A stretch of DNA of 64,000 nucleotides. It comes from Dokdonella koreensis DS-123 (lineage in GTDB: Bacteria > Pseudomonadota > Gammaproteobacteria > Xanthomonadales > Rhodanobacteraceae). Where the stretch lies: contig NZ_CP015249.1 in the NCBI RefSeq assembly GCF_001632775.1, positions 3,576,686 through 3,640,685 of the forward strand, given 5' to 3'. Of the stretch, positions 39,072 to 48,612 are shown in pieces (positions within the stretch are counted from its first letter, which is position 1; every line of letters starts with the position of its first letter). The translations under genes and the position numbers were made by a program. The notes beneath the pieces are model-generated. The model was given only the letters and a program-made list of their open reading frames with translations, did no database searches and had not been told where the DNA came from.

Positions 39072-39776
39072 TCAGCTGCCGGTCTTGTCGACCTCGTGAA
39101 CGCTGCCGCCGCGCAGCTCCAGCACGCGGTCCATGCGCATCGCCAGTCGCCGGTCGTGCGTGACCAGGATGAAGCTGGTCCCGATCTCGCGATTGAGTTC
39201 CAGCATCAGGCCGTAGACCTGGGCGGCATTGGCCTCGTCCAGGTTGCCGGTCGGCTCGTCACCGAGCACGCAGGCCGGACGCGTCACCAGGGCGCGCGCC
39301 ACCGCCGCCCGCTGGCGTTCGCCGCCGCTCATCTCGCCGGGCTTGTGCTCGATGCGCTCGGCCAGGCCCACGCGCTCGAGCAGCGTCGTCGCCCGCTGCC
39401 GGGCGGCATCGATCGGCGTGCCGCGGATCAGCAGCGGCATGCACACGTTCTCCAGCGCGGTGAACTCGGGCAGCAGGTGGTGGAACTGGTAGACGAAACC
39501 CAGTGAGTGGTTGCGCAGCTGGCCGCGTGCCCGGTCGGACATTCGCGACATCGTCTTGCCTTCGACGACGACCTCGCCGCTGCTCGGCGTGTCGAGTCCG
39601 CCGAGGATGTGCAGCAAGGTGCTCTTGCCGCTGCCCGACGCGCCGATGATGGCGACGGTCTGGCCGCGCGCGACATCGAAGCTGACCTCGCGCAGCACCT
39701 CGGCCCGCAGCCGTCCTTCCTGGTAGGTCTTGGCGATGCGCTCGGCGCGCAGCACGATCTTTTCGCTCACCGGCAT
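39072..39776 (-). CDS. lolD: Lipoprotein-releasing ABC transporter ATPase LolD
   Basis: A 234-residue ATPase: Walker [10 protein letters not shown] (about 45-53), Q-loop [12 protein letters not shown], signature [15 protein letters not shown], Walker [12 protein letters not shown] and LVTHDRRLA. It powers extraction of outer-membrane lipoproteins from the inner membrane with LolC/E. It lies 54 nt after the lolC-type gene and 18 nt before comEC. Confidence 0.95.
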   Translation of the reverse strand: MPVSEKIVLRAERIAKTYQEGRLRAEVLREVSFDVARGQTVAIIGASGSGKSTLLHILGGLDTPSSGEVVVEGKTMSRMSDRARGQLRNHSLGFVYQFHHLLPEFTALENVCMPLLIRGTPIDAARQRATTLLERVGLAERIEHKPGEMSGGERQRAAVARALVTRPACVLGDEPTGNLDEANAAQVYGLMLELNREIGTSFILVTHDRRLAMRMDRVLELRGGSVHEVDKTGS

Positions 39777-39830
39777 CCTCCCGTCGTCGGCGATCGGGAC
39801 GTTGCGACCGCCCGCAGGCCCCGTCTCGAC

Positions 39831-41078
39831 TCATTCATAGCGCAACGCCGCCGCTGGCTGCACGCGCGCCGCGCGCCAGGCCGGATACAGGGTCGCGAAC
39901 GTGCAGAACACGAATGCGGTGATCGTGATCCAGCCGACGTCCCCCCAGTGCAGGTCGGCCGGCAGCTCGCTGATGTAGTACACGTCCGGCGACATGAAGA
40001 CGATGCCGAACGTCCGCTCCATCCAGTGCACGATCGTCTCCAGGTTCAAGGTCATGACGATGCCGAACAGGAGCCCCAAAACGATGCCCAGCGTACCGAC
40101 CAGCACGCCCTGCACGACGAATACGCCCATGATGCTGGCCGGGCTCTGCCCGAGCGTGCGCAGGATCGCGATGTCCGCCTGCTTGTCGGTGACCAGCATG
40201 ACCAGGGTCGAGACCAGGTTGAACGCGGCCACCGCGACGATCAACGACAGGATCAGGAACATCACGCGCTTCTCCATCGCGATCGCCTTGAAGAAATTGC
40301 TGTGCCCCTGCATCCAGTCGGTCACGCGATAGAACTGCCCCAGTTCGGTGCCGATGTCCCGTGCGACCGAGTACGCGCGGAACAGGTCGTCCAGCCGCAG
40401 GCGGATGCCGGTGGGTCCGTCGAGCCTGTAGAGCCGGGCCGCGTCGTCCATGTGGACCACCGCCAGGCCCGAGTCGTACTCCTGCATGCCCGCCTCGAAC
40501 ACGCCGACGACGCGGAAGCGCTTGACGCGCGGCAGGGCGCCGATCGGCGAGGCCGTGAACTCGGCCGCGAAGACGGTCACGTCGTCGCCGACCGTCACGC
40601 CCAGCATGATCGCCAGCTCGCGCCCCAGCACGATGCCGAAGCGGCCGGCCGTGAGATCCGTCAGGCGCCCCTGCACCATGCGCCGGTCGATCTCCGAGAC
40701 GCTCGGTTCCAGCTCCGGCAGCACCCCGCGGATCACCGCGCCAGCGCCGTCGCTGCTGGCGCCCTGGATCATCACGTAGCGCTCGACGTACGGCGCCGCC
40801 CCCTCCACGTGCGGGTTGGCGCGTGCCAGGTCGATCGCCTTGCGCCACTCGTGCACGGTGTCGTCCACGCCGGTGACCGTCGCGTGCGAGACCATGCCGA
40901 GGATGCGGCTCTTGAGCTCCTTGTCGAAGCCGTTCATGACCGAGATCACGATGATCAGCGCCGCCACGCCCACCGCGATGCCGAGGATCGACACCAGCGA
41001 GATGAAAGAGATGAAGTGGTTGCGGCGCTTGGCGCGCGTGTAGCGCAGGCCGATGAAGACTTCTAGCGGGCGAAACAT
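39831..41078 (-). CDS. lolC: LolC/E-type lipoprotein release permease
   Basis: A 415-residue FtsX-family permease with four helices: one near the N-terminus (about 20-47, after RYTRAKRRNHFISFISLVS), a large periplasmic domain (about 50-265) and three C-terminal helices (about 270-410). MSHATVTG-like and SVMNGFDKEL segments are typical of LolC/LolE. Only one permease gene accompanies lolD, so the transporter may be a homodimer of a LolF-like subunit, as in many proteobacteria. ATG 41078 has AAGGA about 11 nt upstream. Confidence 0.93.
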   Translation of the reverse strand: MFRPLEVFIGLRYTRAKRRNHFISFISLVSILGIAVGVAALIIVISVMNGFDKELKSRILGMVSHATVTGVDDTVHEWRKAIDLARANPHVEGAAPYVERYVMIQGASSDGAGAVIRGVLPELEPSVSEIDRRMVQGRLTDLTAGRFGIVLGRELAIMLGVTVGDDVTVFAAEFTASPIGALPRVKRFRVVGVFEAGMQEYDSGLAVVHMDDAARLYRLDGPTGIRLRLDDLFRAYSVARDIGTELGQFYRVTDWMQGHSNFFKAIAMEKRVMFLILSLIVAVAAFNLVSTLVMLVTDKQADIAILRTLGQSPASIMGVFVVQGVLVGTLGIVLGLLFGIVMTLNLETIVHWMERTFGIVFMSPDVYYISELPADLHWGDVGWITITAFVFCTFATLYPAWRAARVQPAAALRYE

Positions 41079-41186
41079 CGGGCGGCAATCCTTGGGAGGG
41101 CGGTGACGCCCGCCGGCAACCGGTATGGGACCGCGATCACCGGGAAAGTTCAACAGAAGGCGCGCAGGCCGCAGCCATCGGCCGCG

Positions 41187-43235
41187 CTAGGGATCGTGCC
41201 CTTCTTTGAGAAGGGTGTCCGCTGCCTCCGGTTCGCGGATCGCGATGCCTCCATTGGCTGCGGAGAACAAATGGGACTTGCCCTCGAAACAGAGCGCCTG
41301 GAATCCACCAGCAAAAGGCTGGCCGATCCTGACGTCGGGGCGAAAGAATCGCCCGCTATCGCGAGACACCCGCCCACCAGCGGTCTCCCAAATGGTACGG
41401 CCGTCGCACGCGTCGACGACCGGTAAGCCTCCGGAAAGGTTGGTGCTCCCCAGGAGGCTCCACGTGCCTCCCGCATCGCGCGTTTCCCAGACCTGGTTGG
41501 GTCGCTCGGTCGTGCTTTCGTCTTTGCTGAAAAAAAGAACTCTCGATGTATTGCTTGGATCCGGCGGCGACATGATCCAGCGGAACATATCGCCCGGCAA
41601 GGGCGCAGGAGCGAAACGGAACGCGCCGCCAAATATGTCGGCTTTCCATAGCGTCGCACTCGACGGCGAGTAGTTTTCTCGGCGCGCATAGATGGGGCCG
41701 GCGTCATCACCTCCGGAGCCAAGTCGGTTCACGAAAACCCAGCCCCCGAGATCGGTCGCGGTCCAATGCTCACCTCCATCGGCAGACCAGTAGACCTGAT
41801 TGCCTATTTCATTGCGCTCGGTCAAGGCCACGATCTTGCTGCTTCCTGCTCCAACGAATTGGATCGCATTTACCCAGACTTCCGAAAAAGGAAAATTGGA
41901 AGGAAGGATCGCCCAGGAGCGTCCTCCATTCTGGCTGCGGTAAAAGGCATTTCTGTCAAATCCGATGAGAACACTCGGGTCCGTCCACGCCCTCGCTATT
42001 CGCGATCGATCCTCGTAGGAAACGGGGACATCACTGTAGAAATCTGTTCGGACCAACGAAAAACTGTCGCCGCCATCGCTGGAATGCAACATCGGCAACA
42101 GCTGCCGAACAACGAGAAGATCGGATGGGCTCGTCGGGTCGACAGACAGGTCGGTTACGATGCCGGCCTTCATGCCTGAATAGCGAGCGCTGAACGTTCG
42201 GCCATCGTTGTCGGAACGATAGATGCCTGCCCCTGCTGTCGGCAGGTAGACCCTTCCTTGCTGCCAGGGATCGAAATACCAGCGGTAGTCGTCTTCCAGC
42301 TTCCGAGTAAGCCCGCCCATATCGCCCCAGGTAACTCCGCCGTCAAGGCTCTCCCTAAGGGGGCGACCGGAGATGGCGGACGATTCAGGGTCGAAAGCCA
42401 CGGAAAGCGCGACCAGCCGTCCCGCCCGATGAGGATCGGCGACCACACGTATGTGCGAACAGCCACAGACATCTACGAAAGACGTGACGACACCGGTTCG
42501 CGTGTCGATCTTTCCGCTGGCAGCCTCCTGGCTGCCATAGCGATAGGATGCGAAGTACAGTACCGATGGCTGCAACGGATCCTGCTCGAAGCTCAAGTAG
42601 TCGCCATCGGGAATGCGCGGCTGCATCTCGAGATTGGTCCAGCTGACGCCGCCATCGCTCGACTCGAGCAGCCTCCCACGGCTAGGGGTCGTAGCGACAT
42701 ATCGCGCAGGCTGGTCGCTGACCGCGAAAATATCCCTCTTGGATTGGTTGGAGCTCAGATCTGACCAAGTCATTCCTCCATCTTCCGAGCGGAGCACAAT
42801 GCTTAGGTTGAAGAAGAGAATGACGCCTGGCGACGCAGGATGACTCGCGAAGCTTCCGTTCTCCGTGTGAAACCAAGGGGTTTGAGCGACCTGCCAGGTC
42901 GCGCCGCCATCACGACTGACTTCTATCGCAAACCAGCCGGGCCTAGTTCCGTCGTGTGTGTAGGCCACCAGCTTTTGCGGATCCTGATCGACGACGTGCA
43001 AGCGCAGAAACGCCTTGGAAGGAGAAGCGCCCTGAGTCGGAGCCCATGTGTTGCCTGCGTCCGACGAGCGGTAGACGCCGTTGTTCGTGCCCGCATACAG
43101 CAGGCCATCCCGGAGGACGACCAGATCGCTGACCTGCGCACCCGGAACCGGCACCTGACGCCAGCTGGCCGCCTGGGCACCGGCCAGCCAACACGCAACC
43201 GCCCATACGGCGAGAATCTTGAGGACACGTCCCAT
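41187..43235 (-). CDS. Exported BNR/sortilin-like beta-propeller protein
   Basis: 682 residues: a signal peptide (about 1-22, ending AQAA) and then repeated BNR/Asp-box motifs such as SSDAGNTW, SRDGGATW, SEDGGMTW, SSDGGVSW, SLDGGVTW and SADGGEHW spaced through the whole protein, which should form one or two beta-propellers similar to sortilin or glycosidase-like domains. No catalytic residues for a known enzyme are evident, so a binding or structural surface role is likely. The gene has lower GC than its neighbours (33 of 60 bases at 41881-41940, against 43 of 60 at 40801-40860), suggesting recent acquisition. AGGGAG precedes the ATG. Confidence 0.82.
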   Translation of the reverse strand: MGRVLKILAVWAVACWLAGAQAASWRQVPVPGAQVSDLVVLRDGLLYAGTNNGVYRSSDAGNTWAPTQGASPSKAFLRLHVVDQDPQKLVAYTHDGTRPGWFAIEVSRDGGATWQVAQTPWFHTENGSFASHPASPGVILFFNLSIVLRSEDGGMTWSDLSSNQSKRDIFAVSDQPARYVATTPSRGRLLESSDGGVSWTNLEMQPRIPDGDYLSFEQDPLQPSVLYFASYRYGSQEAASGKIDTRTGVVTSFVDVCGCSHIRVVADPHRAGRLVALSVAFDPESSAISGRPLRESLDGGVTWGDMGGLTRKLEDDYRWYFDPWQQGRVYLPTAGAGIYRSDNDGRTFSARYSGMKAGIVTDLSVDPTSPSDLLVVRQLLPMLHSSDGGDSFSLVRTDFYSDVPVSYEDRSRIARAWTDPSVLIGFDRNAFYRSQNGGRSWAILPSNFPFSEVWVNAIQFVGAGSSKIVALTERNEIGNQVYWSADGGEHWTATDLGGWVFVNRLGSGGDDAGPIYARRENYSPSSATLWKADIFGGAFRFAPAPLPGDMFRWIMSPPDPSNTSRVLFFSKDESTTERPNQVWETRDAGGTWSLLGSTNLSGGLPVVDACDGRTIWETAGGRVSRDSGRFFRPDVRIGQPFAGGFQALCFEGKSHLFSAANGGIAIREPEAADTLLKEGHDP

Positions 43236-43283
43236 TTCTGCTCCCTGGCTCGAGCGCCGTCTCGAACGCGCCCTGAAAACGCG

Positions 43284-43289
43284 ATTGTA
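43284..43289 (-). promoter_or_regulatory. Candidate -10 box for the beta-propeller gene
   Basis: TACAAT on the minus strand, 48 nt before the ATG at 43235, with a weak TAACGG at 17-nt spacing overlapping the end of ygfX. Confidence 0.35.
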
Positions 43290-43309
43290 GACGACGGTAT
43301 CAGGCACCG

Positions 43310-43729
43310 TTATCTCGAAGAGGGCGTCCCGGCCATCGGAATCAGGGCCAGCCGCCGCCGAAGATCGGGCTCGAGATTGTCCGGCAGGACCACGACGCGA
43401 AACGACCGCGAATCGACTCGCAGGTCCAGCACCTGCAAGGCGCCCAGCTTGACATGCTTCGACAGCGCAGCCGCTGCTTCAGCGCCGCTGCGCCGAACCA
43501 GAACCCATCCCGCTTCGCCATGGGCGATGCGCGTATAGGCAGGGCGGATCAATCCCGTGAGCGCCCGTATGACGCAGACCACTACGATCGCCGCCACAGC
43601 CAGCTTTAACGGCAGGCCAAGCCCGCAGAGCGCGACCGCCACCAGGGCCAGCGAACCCATGACCGTCAATGCCGCAATCAGCAGCCGCGACGGGCGATAG
43701 TCAAATGCGATGGCGGGTGCGGATCGCAT
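43310..43729 (-). CDS. ygfX: YgfX-like membrane protein
   Basis: 139 residues: a short N-terminal cytosolic strand (FDYRPSRLL), two membrane helices (about 18-36 and 40-58) and a soluble C-terminal domain ending GTPSSR. Position directly after sdhE, with a 29-nt overlap, and the topology match E. coli YgfX, once described as the toxin CptA. ATG 43729 is inside the end of sdhE. The YgfX role in SDH maturation or division is debated; I take the operon link to SDH as the safest statement. Confidence 0.72.
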   Translation of the reverse strand: MRSAPAIAFDYRPSRLLIAALTVMGSLALVAVALCGLGLPLKLAVAAIVVVCVIRALTGLIRPAYTRIAHGEAGWVLVRRSGAEAAAALSKHVKLGALQVLDLRVDSRSFRVVVLPDNLEPDLRRRLALIPMAGTPSSR

Positions 43730-43949
43730 CGACGATCGCCGCGAAGCGCGGCTCGGGTGGCCGGCGCGCGACCAGCCAGTCCCAGAGGTCGGGATCGGGC
43801 ACGTCGAGCATTGCGTCGAACGTACCGAGCAGCTCGGCATCGCCGGAGGCGGCATGGGCGTCCAGCCAGCCGCCGAGCAGCTGGTCGAGCTCGCGCGTGC
43901 CGCGGCGGCAGCGCCAGCGCAGGCGGTTGAGCATGGCGTCCGTGGCCAT
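43701..43949 (-). CDS. sdhE: FAD assembly factor SdhE
   Basis: An 82-residue protein (SdhAF2/YgfY/CptB family). RWRCRRGTRELDQLLGGWL contains the conserved RGxxE that contacts SdhA, and DPDLWDWLVARRPPEP is the typical C-terminal motif. It promotes covalent FAD attachment to SdhA. It lies 14 nt after sdhB in the sdh operon, the direct context for its task. A second ATG at 43934 is possible. Confidence 0.92.
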   Translation of the reverse strand: MATDAMLNRLRWRCRRGTRELDQLLGGWLDAHAASGDAELLGTFDAMLDVPDPDLWDWLVARRPPEPRFAAIVDAIRTRHRI

Positions 43950-43963
43950 CGGCGGCGCTCCGG

Positions 43964-44746
43964 TCAGGTGCGGCGCTCGACCATCAGCTTCTTGATCTCC
44001 GCGATCGCCTTGGCCGGGTTGAGGCCCTTCGGGCAGGTGCGCGCGCAGTTCATGATGGTATGGCAACGGTAGAGCTTGAACGGATCTTCCAGGTCGTCCA
44101 GGCGCGCACCGGTGTCCTCGTCGCGGCTGTCGACGATCCAGCGGTAGGCCTGCAGCAGGATGGCCGGCCCCAGGTAGCGTTCGCCGTTCCACCAATAGCT
44201 CGGGCAACTGGTGGTGCAGCAGGCACACAGGATGCACTCGTACAGGCCGTCCAGGCGCGCCCGGTCCTCCTTCGACTGCAGGCGCTCCTTCGGCGGCGCG
44301 GCGCTCTGCGTACGCAGCCACGGCTTGATCGACGCGTACTGCGCATAGAAATGCGTCAGGTCGGGCACCAGATCCTTGACGACCGGCATGTGCGGCAGCG
44401 GATAGATCTTGACGTCGCCCTTGCCGCACTCGTCGATCGCCTTCGTGCAGGCCAGTGTGTTGGTCCCGTCGATGTTCATCGCGCAGGAGCCGCAGATGCC
44501 CTCGCGGCACGAGCGACGGAACGTCAGCGTCGGGTCGATCTCGTTCTTGATCTTGATCAGGGCGTCCAGGACCATCGGGCCGCAGGTGGCCAGATCGACT
44601 TCGTACGTGTCGATACGCGGGTTCTGGCCGTCGTCGGGGCTCCAGCGGTAGATGCGGAACTGACGGACGTCCTTGGCTCCACCCGGCGCCGGGAAATGCT
44701 TGCCGGGCTGGATCCTGGAGTTTTTCGGAAGGCTGAACTCTGCCAT
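43964..44746 (-). CDS. sdhB: Succinate dehydrogenase iron-sulfur subunit
   Basis: 260 residues with a plant-type [2Fe-2S] motif ([12 protein letters not shown], about 75-86), a CxxCxxC-type cluster motif ([12 protein letters not shown], about 172-183) and a third ([17 protein letters not shown], about 220-236). It carries electrons from the SdhA flavin to ubiquinone. It lies 96 nt after sdhA; the gap has no terminator. Confidence 0.97.
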   Translation of the reverse strand: MAEFSLPKNSRIQPGKHFPAPGGAKDVRQFRIYRWSPDDGQNPRIDTYEVDLATCGPMVLDALIKIKNEIDPTLTFRRSCREGICGSCAMNIDGTNTLACTKAIDECGKGDVKIYPLPHMPVVKDLVPDLTHFYAQYASIKPWLRTQSAAPPKERLQSKEDRARLDGLYECILCACCTTSCPSYWWNGERYLGPAILLQAYRWIVDSRDEDTGARLDDLEDPFKLYRCHTIMNCARTCPKGLNPAKAIAEIKKLMVERRT

Positions 44747-44842
44747 GTCTGGTTCACCCGATTGTGCGTGACGCGCCGCCTGGTCGGGCGGGCGCGGGTA
44801 CTGCGATCATTGGTTCGGAAGCTGCACCACGTCCGGCGCGGA

Positions 44843-46633
44843 TCAGTAGACGCGCGCCTTGGGCGGCACCACCTGCACGTCGTCGGTCAGCGTGTACATA
44901 TGCACCGGCCGGAAGTCGAAGCTCGCGTTGCCCTGCCCGTCGACCTTGACCAGCGTGTGCTTCTGCCAGTTGACGTCGTCGCGCTCGGGGAAATCCTCGT
45001 GCGCGTGCGCGCCGCGGCTCTCGTGGCGCTGCTCGGCGGACGTGATCGTGGCGACCGCGTTGTACAGCAGGTTCTGCAGCTCGTAGGTCTCGATCAGGTC
45101 GGAGTTCCAGACCAGCGAGCGGTCCGAGACACGGACGTCCTCGAAGCTGCGGAAGATCGTCTCCATCTTCTCGCAGCCTTCCTTGAGCGTCTTGGAGGTG
45201 CGGAACACGGCGGCGTCGTTCTGCATCGTGCGCTGCATGTTCAGGCGGATCTCGGCGGTCGGCGTCGAGCCGTTGGCATTGCGCAGCCGGTCCAGGTTGG
45301 CCAGCGCCTTGTCGCAGGCATCGGCCGGCAGGACCTTGTGCGGCGCCCCGGGCTTGATCGTCGCCGCGCAGCGGTTGGCGACCGCGCGGCCGAAGATCAC
45401 CAGATCGAGCAGCGAATTGGAGCCGAGGCGGTTGGCGCCGTGCACGGAGACACAGGCGGCCTCGCCGATCGCATACAGGCCCTGGACGACCTTGTCCGGA
45501 TCGGTACCGGCCTTCTGCACGACCTCGCCGTGGTAGTTGGTCGGGATGCCGCCCATGTTGTAGTGCACGGTAGGCAGCACCGGGATCGGCTGCTTGGTCA
45601 CGTCCACACCGGCGAAGATGCGCGCGCTCTCGGCGATGCCGGGCAGCTTCTCGTGGATGACCTCGGGGCCGAGATGGGTCAGGTCGAGCAGGATGTGGTC
45701 CTTGTGCTCGCCGACGCCACGGCCTTCGCGGATCTCGATCGTCATCGAACGCGAGACCACGTCGCGCGAAGCCAGGTCCTTGTAGTGCGGCGCGTAGCGC
45801 TCCATGAAGCGTTCGCCGCTGGCGTTGCGCAGGATGCCGCCTTCGCCGCGCACGCCCTCGGTGATCAGGCAGCCGGCCCCGTAGATGCCGGTGGGATGGA
45901 ACTGCACGAACTCCATGTCCTGCATCGCCAGCCCCGAGCGCAGCACGAGGCCGCCGCCGTCGCCGGTGCAGGTGTGCGCGGAGGTCGCGCTGAAGTAGGC
46001 GCGGCCGTAGCCGCCCGTCGCGAGCACCACGCCGTGGGCGCGGAACAGGTGCAGCGTGCCCTCGGCCATGTCGAGCGCGAGCACGCCGCGGCAGACGCCC
46101 TGCTCGTCCCAGATCAGGTCGAGCGCGAAGTACTCGATCATGAACTGCGCGTCGTGCGCCAGCGACTGCTGGTACAGCGTGTGCAGCATCGCGTGACCGG
46201 TACGGTCGGCGGCGGCGCAGGTGCGCTGCGCCGGCGGCCCCTCGCCGTAGCGGGTCGTCATGCCGCCGAACGGCCGCTGGTAGATCTTGCCTTCCTCGGT
46301 GCGCGAGAACGGGACACCGTAGTGCTCCAGCTCGATGATCGCCTCGGGCGCCTCCTTGCACATGTACTCGATCGCGTCCTGGTCGCCGAGCCAGTCCGAG
46401 CCCTTGATCGTGTCGTAGAAGTGGTAGCGCCAGTCGTCCTCGCCCATGTTGCCGAGCGCGGCGGAAATGCCGCCCTGCGCGGCGACCGTGTGCGAGCGGG
46501 TCGGGAAGACCTTGGTCAGGCAGACCGTGCGCAGGCCCTTGGAGGCCAGGCCGAAGGTAGCCCGCAGACCGGCGCCGCCGGCACCGACGACGACCATGTC
46601 GTAGTGATGTTCCTGGATCTTGTACGCGGACAT
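44843..46633 (-). CDS. sdhA: Succinate dehydrogenase flavoprotein subunit
   Basis: 596 residues. [10 protein letters not shown] (14-23) binds FAD; His48 in [11 protein letters not shown] is the covalent FAD attachment site; HPTGIYG and catalytic RG/GG segments follow, and [15 protein letters not shown] is typical. It oxidises succinate to fumarate. ATG 46633 is 4 nt after the sdhD stop; the open frame extends upstream inside sdhD but with no similarity. Confidence 0.97.
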   Translation of the reverse strand: MSAYKIQEHHYDMVVVGAGGAGLRATFGLASKGLRTVCLTKVFPTRSHTVAAQGGISAALGNMGEDDWRYHFYDTIKGSDWLGDQDAIEYMCKEAPEAIIELEHYGVPFSRTEEGKIYQRPFGGMTTRYGEGPPAQRTCAAADRTGHAMLHTLYQQSLAHDAQFMIEYFALDLIWDEQGVCRGVLALDMAEGTLHLFRAHGVVLATGGYGRAYFSATSAHTCTGDGGGLVLRSGLAMQDMEFVQFHPTGIYGAGCLITEGVRGEGGILRNASGERFMERYAPHYKDLASRDVVSRSMTIEIREGRGVGEHKDHILLDLTHLGPEVIHEKLPGIAESARIFAGVDVTKQPIPVLPTVHYNMGGIPTNYHGEVVQKAGTDPDKVVQGLYAIGEAACVSVHGANRLGSNSLLDLVIFGRAVANRCAATIKPGAPHKVLPADACDKALANLDRLRNANGSTPTAEIRLNMQRTMQNDAAVFRTSKTLKEGCEKMETIFRSFEDVRVSDRSLVWNSDLIETYELQNLLYNAVATITSAEQRHESRGAHAHEDFPERDDVNWQKHTLVKVDGQGNASFDFRPVHMYTLTDDVQVVPPKARVY

Positions 46634-46637
46634 GCGG

Positions 46638-47030
46638 TCAGGCCCCCAAGGCGATGCGAAGAACGGCGAGCACGCTGGCCAGCGCAGCGAGCACGCAGGC
46701 GAAGCGGACGGCGAGCTGCGAGAGGATCGCCAGCCCCTGCGTGTGCACGTAGTCCTCGATGACCACCTGCAAGCCGAGCTGCGCATGCCAGAACATCGCG
46801 ACCAGGAACGCGATCAGCAGTACCGCGTTGCACGGGTGCGCCACGGCGGCACGCGCCGCGGCATAGTCGGCGCCCGCCAGGCTGACCAGGAAGCCGACGA
46901 AATAGATGACCAGGAAGAACAGGGCGACGGCGGTGATGCGCTGGACCACGAAGTGATGCACGCCGTCCTTCGCCGCACCGAGGCCGCGGGCGTTCTTGAG
47001 CGGCGTGCGGAACCGGTCGAAGCCGCTCAC
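46638..47030 (-). CDS. sdhD: Succinate dehydrogenase membrane anchor SdhD
   Basis: 130 residues with three helices (about 28-50, 65-85, 105-128). [13 protein letters not shown] and [17 protein letters not shown] hold likely heme and quinone ligands. GTG 47030 overlaps the sdhC stop (GTGA), giving normal anchor length. It binds heme b and quinone with SdhC. Confidence 0.92.
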   Translation of the reverse strand: MSGFDRFRTPLKNARGLGAAKDGVHHFVVQRITAVALFFLVIYFVGFLVSLAGADYAAARAAVAHPCNAVLLIAFLVAMFWHAQLGLQVVIEDYVHTQGLAILSQLAVRFACVLAALASVLAVLRIALGA

Positions 47031-47422
47031 AGCCCACCTCCACGAACGAGCACCACGCCCCAGACCAGGGCGGTCAGCACGAAGCTGCCGACGACCGAGA
47101 GCCAGCTGTTGCGGACGAACTGCGCGATCGCATACCCCCAGCCGGCATCCTGCGCGAGATGGCGCAGGCCGTTGACGAGGTGGAAGGCGAGGGCCCAGGT
47201 CCAGCCGAACAGCACCAGCAGGCCGAACCAGGAACCAGCGATCGCGGTGACGTGCGACCAGGCCTCCGGCCCGGCGGCCAGCGCGACGAGTGCGGCCGCG
47301 ATCAGGAGGCTGCCGACCGCCAGCACGATGCCCGTGGCACGGTGCAGGACGGACGTGATCATCTGGATCCCCCAACGATAGATCTGGAGGTGGGGGGACA
47401 AGGGTCTTGCCGTCTGGGGCAT
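47027..47422 (-). CDS. sdhC: Succinate dehydrogenase cytochrome b556 subunit SdhC
   Basis: 131 residues with three helices. RPLSPHLQIYRWGIQM and SVLHRATGIVL (heme/quinone site) and the later HLVNGLRHLAQD (heme-ligand His) are the family signatures. AAGG before ATG 47422. First gene of sdhCDAB-sdhE-ygfX, 70 nt after a small SdhAF4 gene on the same strand. Confidence 0.95.
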   Translation of the reverse strand: MPQTARPLSPHLQIYRWGIQMITSVLHRATGIVLAVGSLLIAAALVALAAGPEAWSHVTAIAGSWFGLLVLFGWTWALAFHLVNGLRHLAQDAGWGYAIAQFVRNSWLSVVGSFVLTALVWGVVLVRGGGL

Positions 47423-47492
47423 GGGCTGGCCTTCTGCTTGCGCGAATCGCTTAGCTTGCGTCTGCCGTCGGTCCGGGGCGCGCCGGCCCGCG

Positions 47493-47666
47493 TCAGAAAT
47501 CGATGCAGCGCCCGCCCTTTTCCCAGTCGCCGTAGCGAACCGGGTCCGGGCCGTCGCGGCCACCGATCTCTTTCACGGGCGTTACGCGATCCGGGCGCGG
47601 CGGCGCATCGCTCCCGGGGGAAGGCGAAGCGGGGCGTTCGTTCGGATTGCGCTCGGAATCGGACAT
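47493..47666 (-). CDS. Succinate dehydrogenase assembly factor 4 (DUF1674)
   Basis: A 57-residue protein with a disordered N-terminus and the DUF1674/SdhAF4 motif KEIGGRDGPDPVRYGDWEK followed by GRCIDF at the end. In mitochondria SdhAF4 binds flavinylated SdhA and limits radical damage before SdhB joins. It lies just upstream of sdhC on the same strand, so it is probably transcribed with the sdh operon. E. coli lacks this factor; here it coexists with SdhE. Confidence 0.88.
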   Translation of the reverse strand: MSDSERNPNERPASPSPGSDAPPRPDRVTPVKEIGGRDGPDPVRYGDWEKGGRCIDF

Positions 47667-47772
47667 CGGACTTATCATGTCAAGAGTAAACCCAGGGCGT
47701 TTTGCAGACAACCTTGACTATCGGCAGGGATTGCGCTTCGTAATCCCGTCGCTCCCACGGCCCCATGCACCG

Positions 47773-48612
47773 ATGAAGATCCCGCTATCCCCTGCGCAAG
47801 TGCTTCTGCTGGAGGGCGCCGACGCCGCCGGTTTCGCCAACTCGCAGTTCACGACCGACGTCACGCAACTCGAACCCGGCCATTGGCAGTGGAACGCATG
47901 GCTGGACGCCCAGGGCCGCGTGCTGCATTTCTTCGCGCTGCTGCGGCCGCGTGCCGACGCGCTGCTGGCCTGGCTGCCGCTCGGCGAAGCCGATGCGATG
48001 CGTGCCGCGCTTTCGCGCTTCGTGTTTCGTGCCAAGGTCACGCTCGATGCGCCCTCGGGCTGGGTCGTCCACGCCCTCGATATGCACGACCTGCCTCGAC
48101 CACCCGCATCCGGAACGATCGTCGAGGCATCAGGGGGCTATGCCTTCGAACAGCCGGGTGCGCGGATCGTCTGTATCGCACCGGCGCAGCCGGAAGATTT
48201 CGACGCCGCCGCACTCGATCGCTGGCGGCGCGCGGATATCGCGGCGGGCTTGCCGCTGCTCGATGCACGCCTGCGCGGCGAGTTCGTGCCGCAGGCGCTC
48301 GACCTCGAACGCGTGGACGCGATCAGTTTCCGCAAGGGCTGCTATCCCGGCCAGGAGATCGCCGCGCGATTGCATTTTCGCGGCGGCAACAAGCGCGTGC
48401 TGCGCGCCTTCGACATCACCTCGTCGGATGCGATCCCGCCACCGGCGCCCGGCACGCCGATCCTCGCCACCGACGGCACCACCGCGGGCCATGTGCTCTA
48501 CGGTGCGGCCGGCGCGTTTCTTGCCGTGCTGCACGAAAGCACCGTCGAGCAATCGCTTCATCTGGCCTCGTCGCCGGACGCGGCACTATCTACGATGAGC
48601 GTCGTAGAATAA
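47773..48612 (+). CDS. ygfZ: YgfZ-like folate-binding Fe-S repair protein
   Basis: 279 residues of the GcvT-like YgfZ family. The signature KGCYPGQEI (with the essential Cys) lies at about 193-201, and SQFTTDVTQL near the N-terminus fits the family fold. YgfZ uses folate to support Fe-S cluster enzymes under oxidative stress, fitting its place divergent from the SDH genes and SdhAF4. ATG 47773 is chosen at the start of family similarity; no strong ribosome site is visible. Confidence 0.9.
   Translation: MKIPLSPAQVLLLEGADAAGFANSQFTTDVTQLEPGHWQWNAWLDAQGRVLHFFALLRPRADALLAWLPLGEADAMRAALSRFVFRAKVTLDAPSGWVVHALDMHDLPRPPASGTIVEASGGYAFEQPGARIVCIAPAQPEDFDAAALDRWRRADIAAGLPLLDARLRGEFVPQALDLERVDAISFRKGCYPGQEIAARLHFRGGNKRVLRAFDITSSDAIPPPAPGTPILATDGTTAGHVLYGAAGAFLAVLHESTVEQSLHLASSPDAALSTMSVVE

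Noticed and set aside
41187-41220. ADTLLKEGHDP at the end of the beta-propeller protein as a degenerate LFxDGFE tail
   Set aside because: Only L, G and the final acidic-Pro align, with a gap and no aromatic residues; too weak to include.
43310-43949. CptA/CptB toxin-antitoxin pair
   Set aside because: The pair is homologous to ygfX/sdhE, but its place after sdhCDAB supports the SDH flavinylation role of SdhE; I see no evidence for toxin function.
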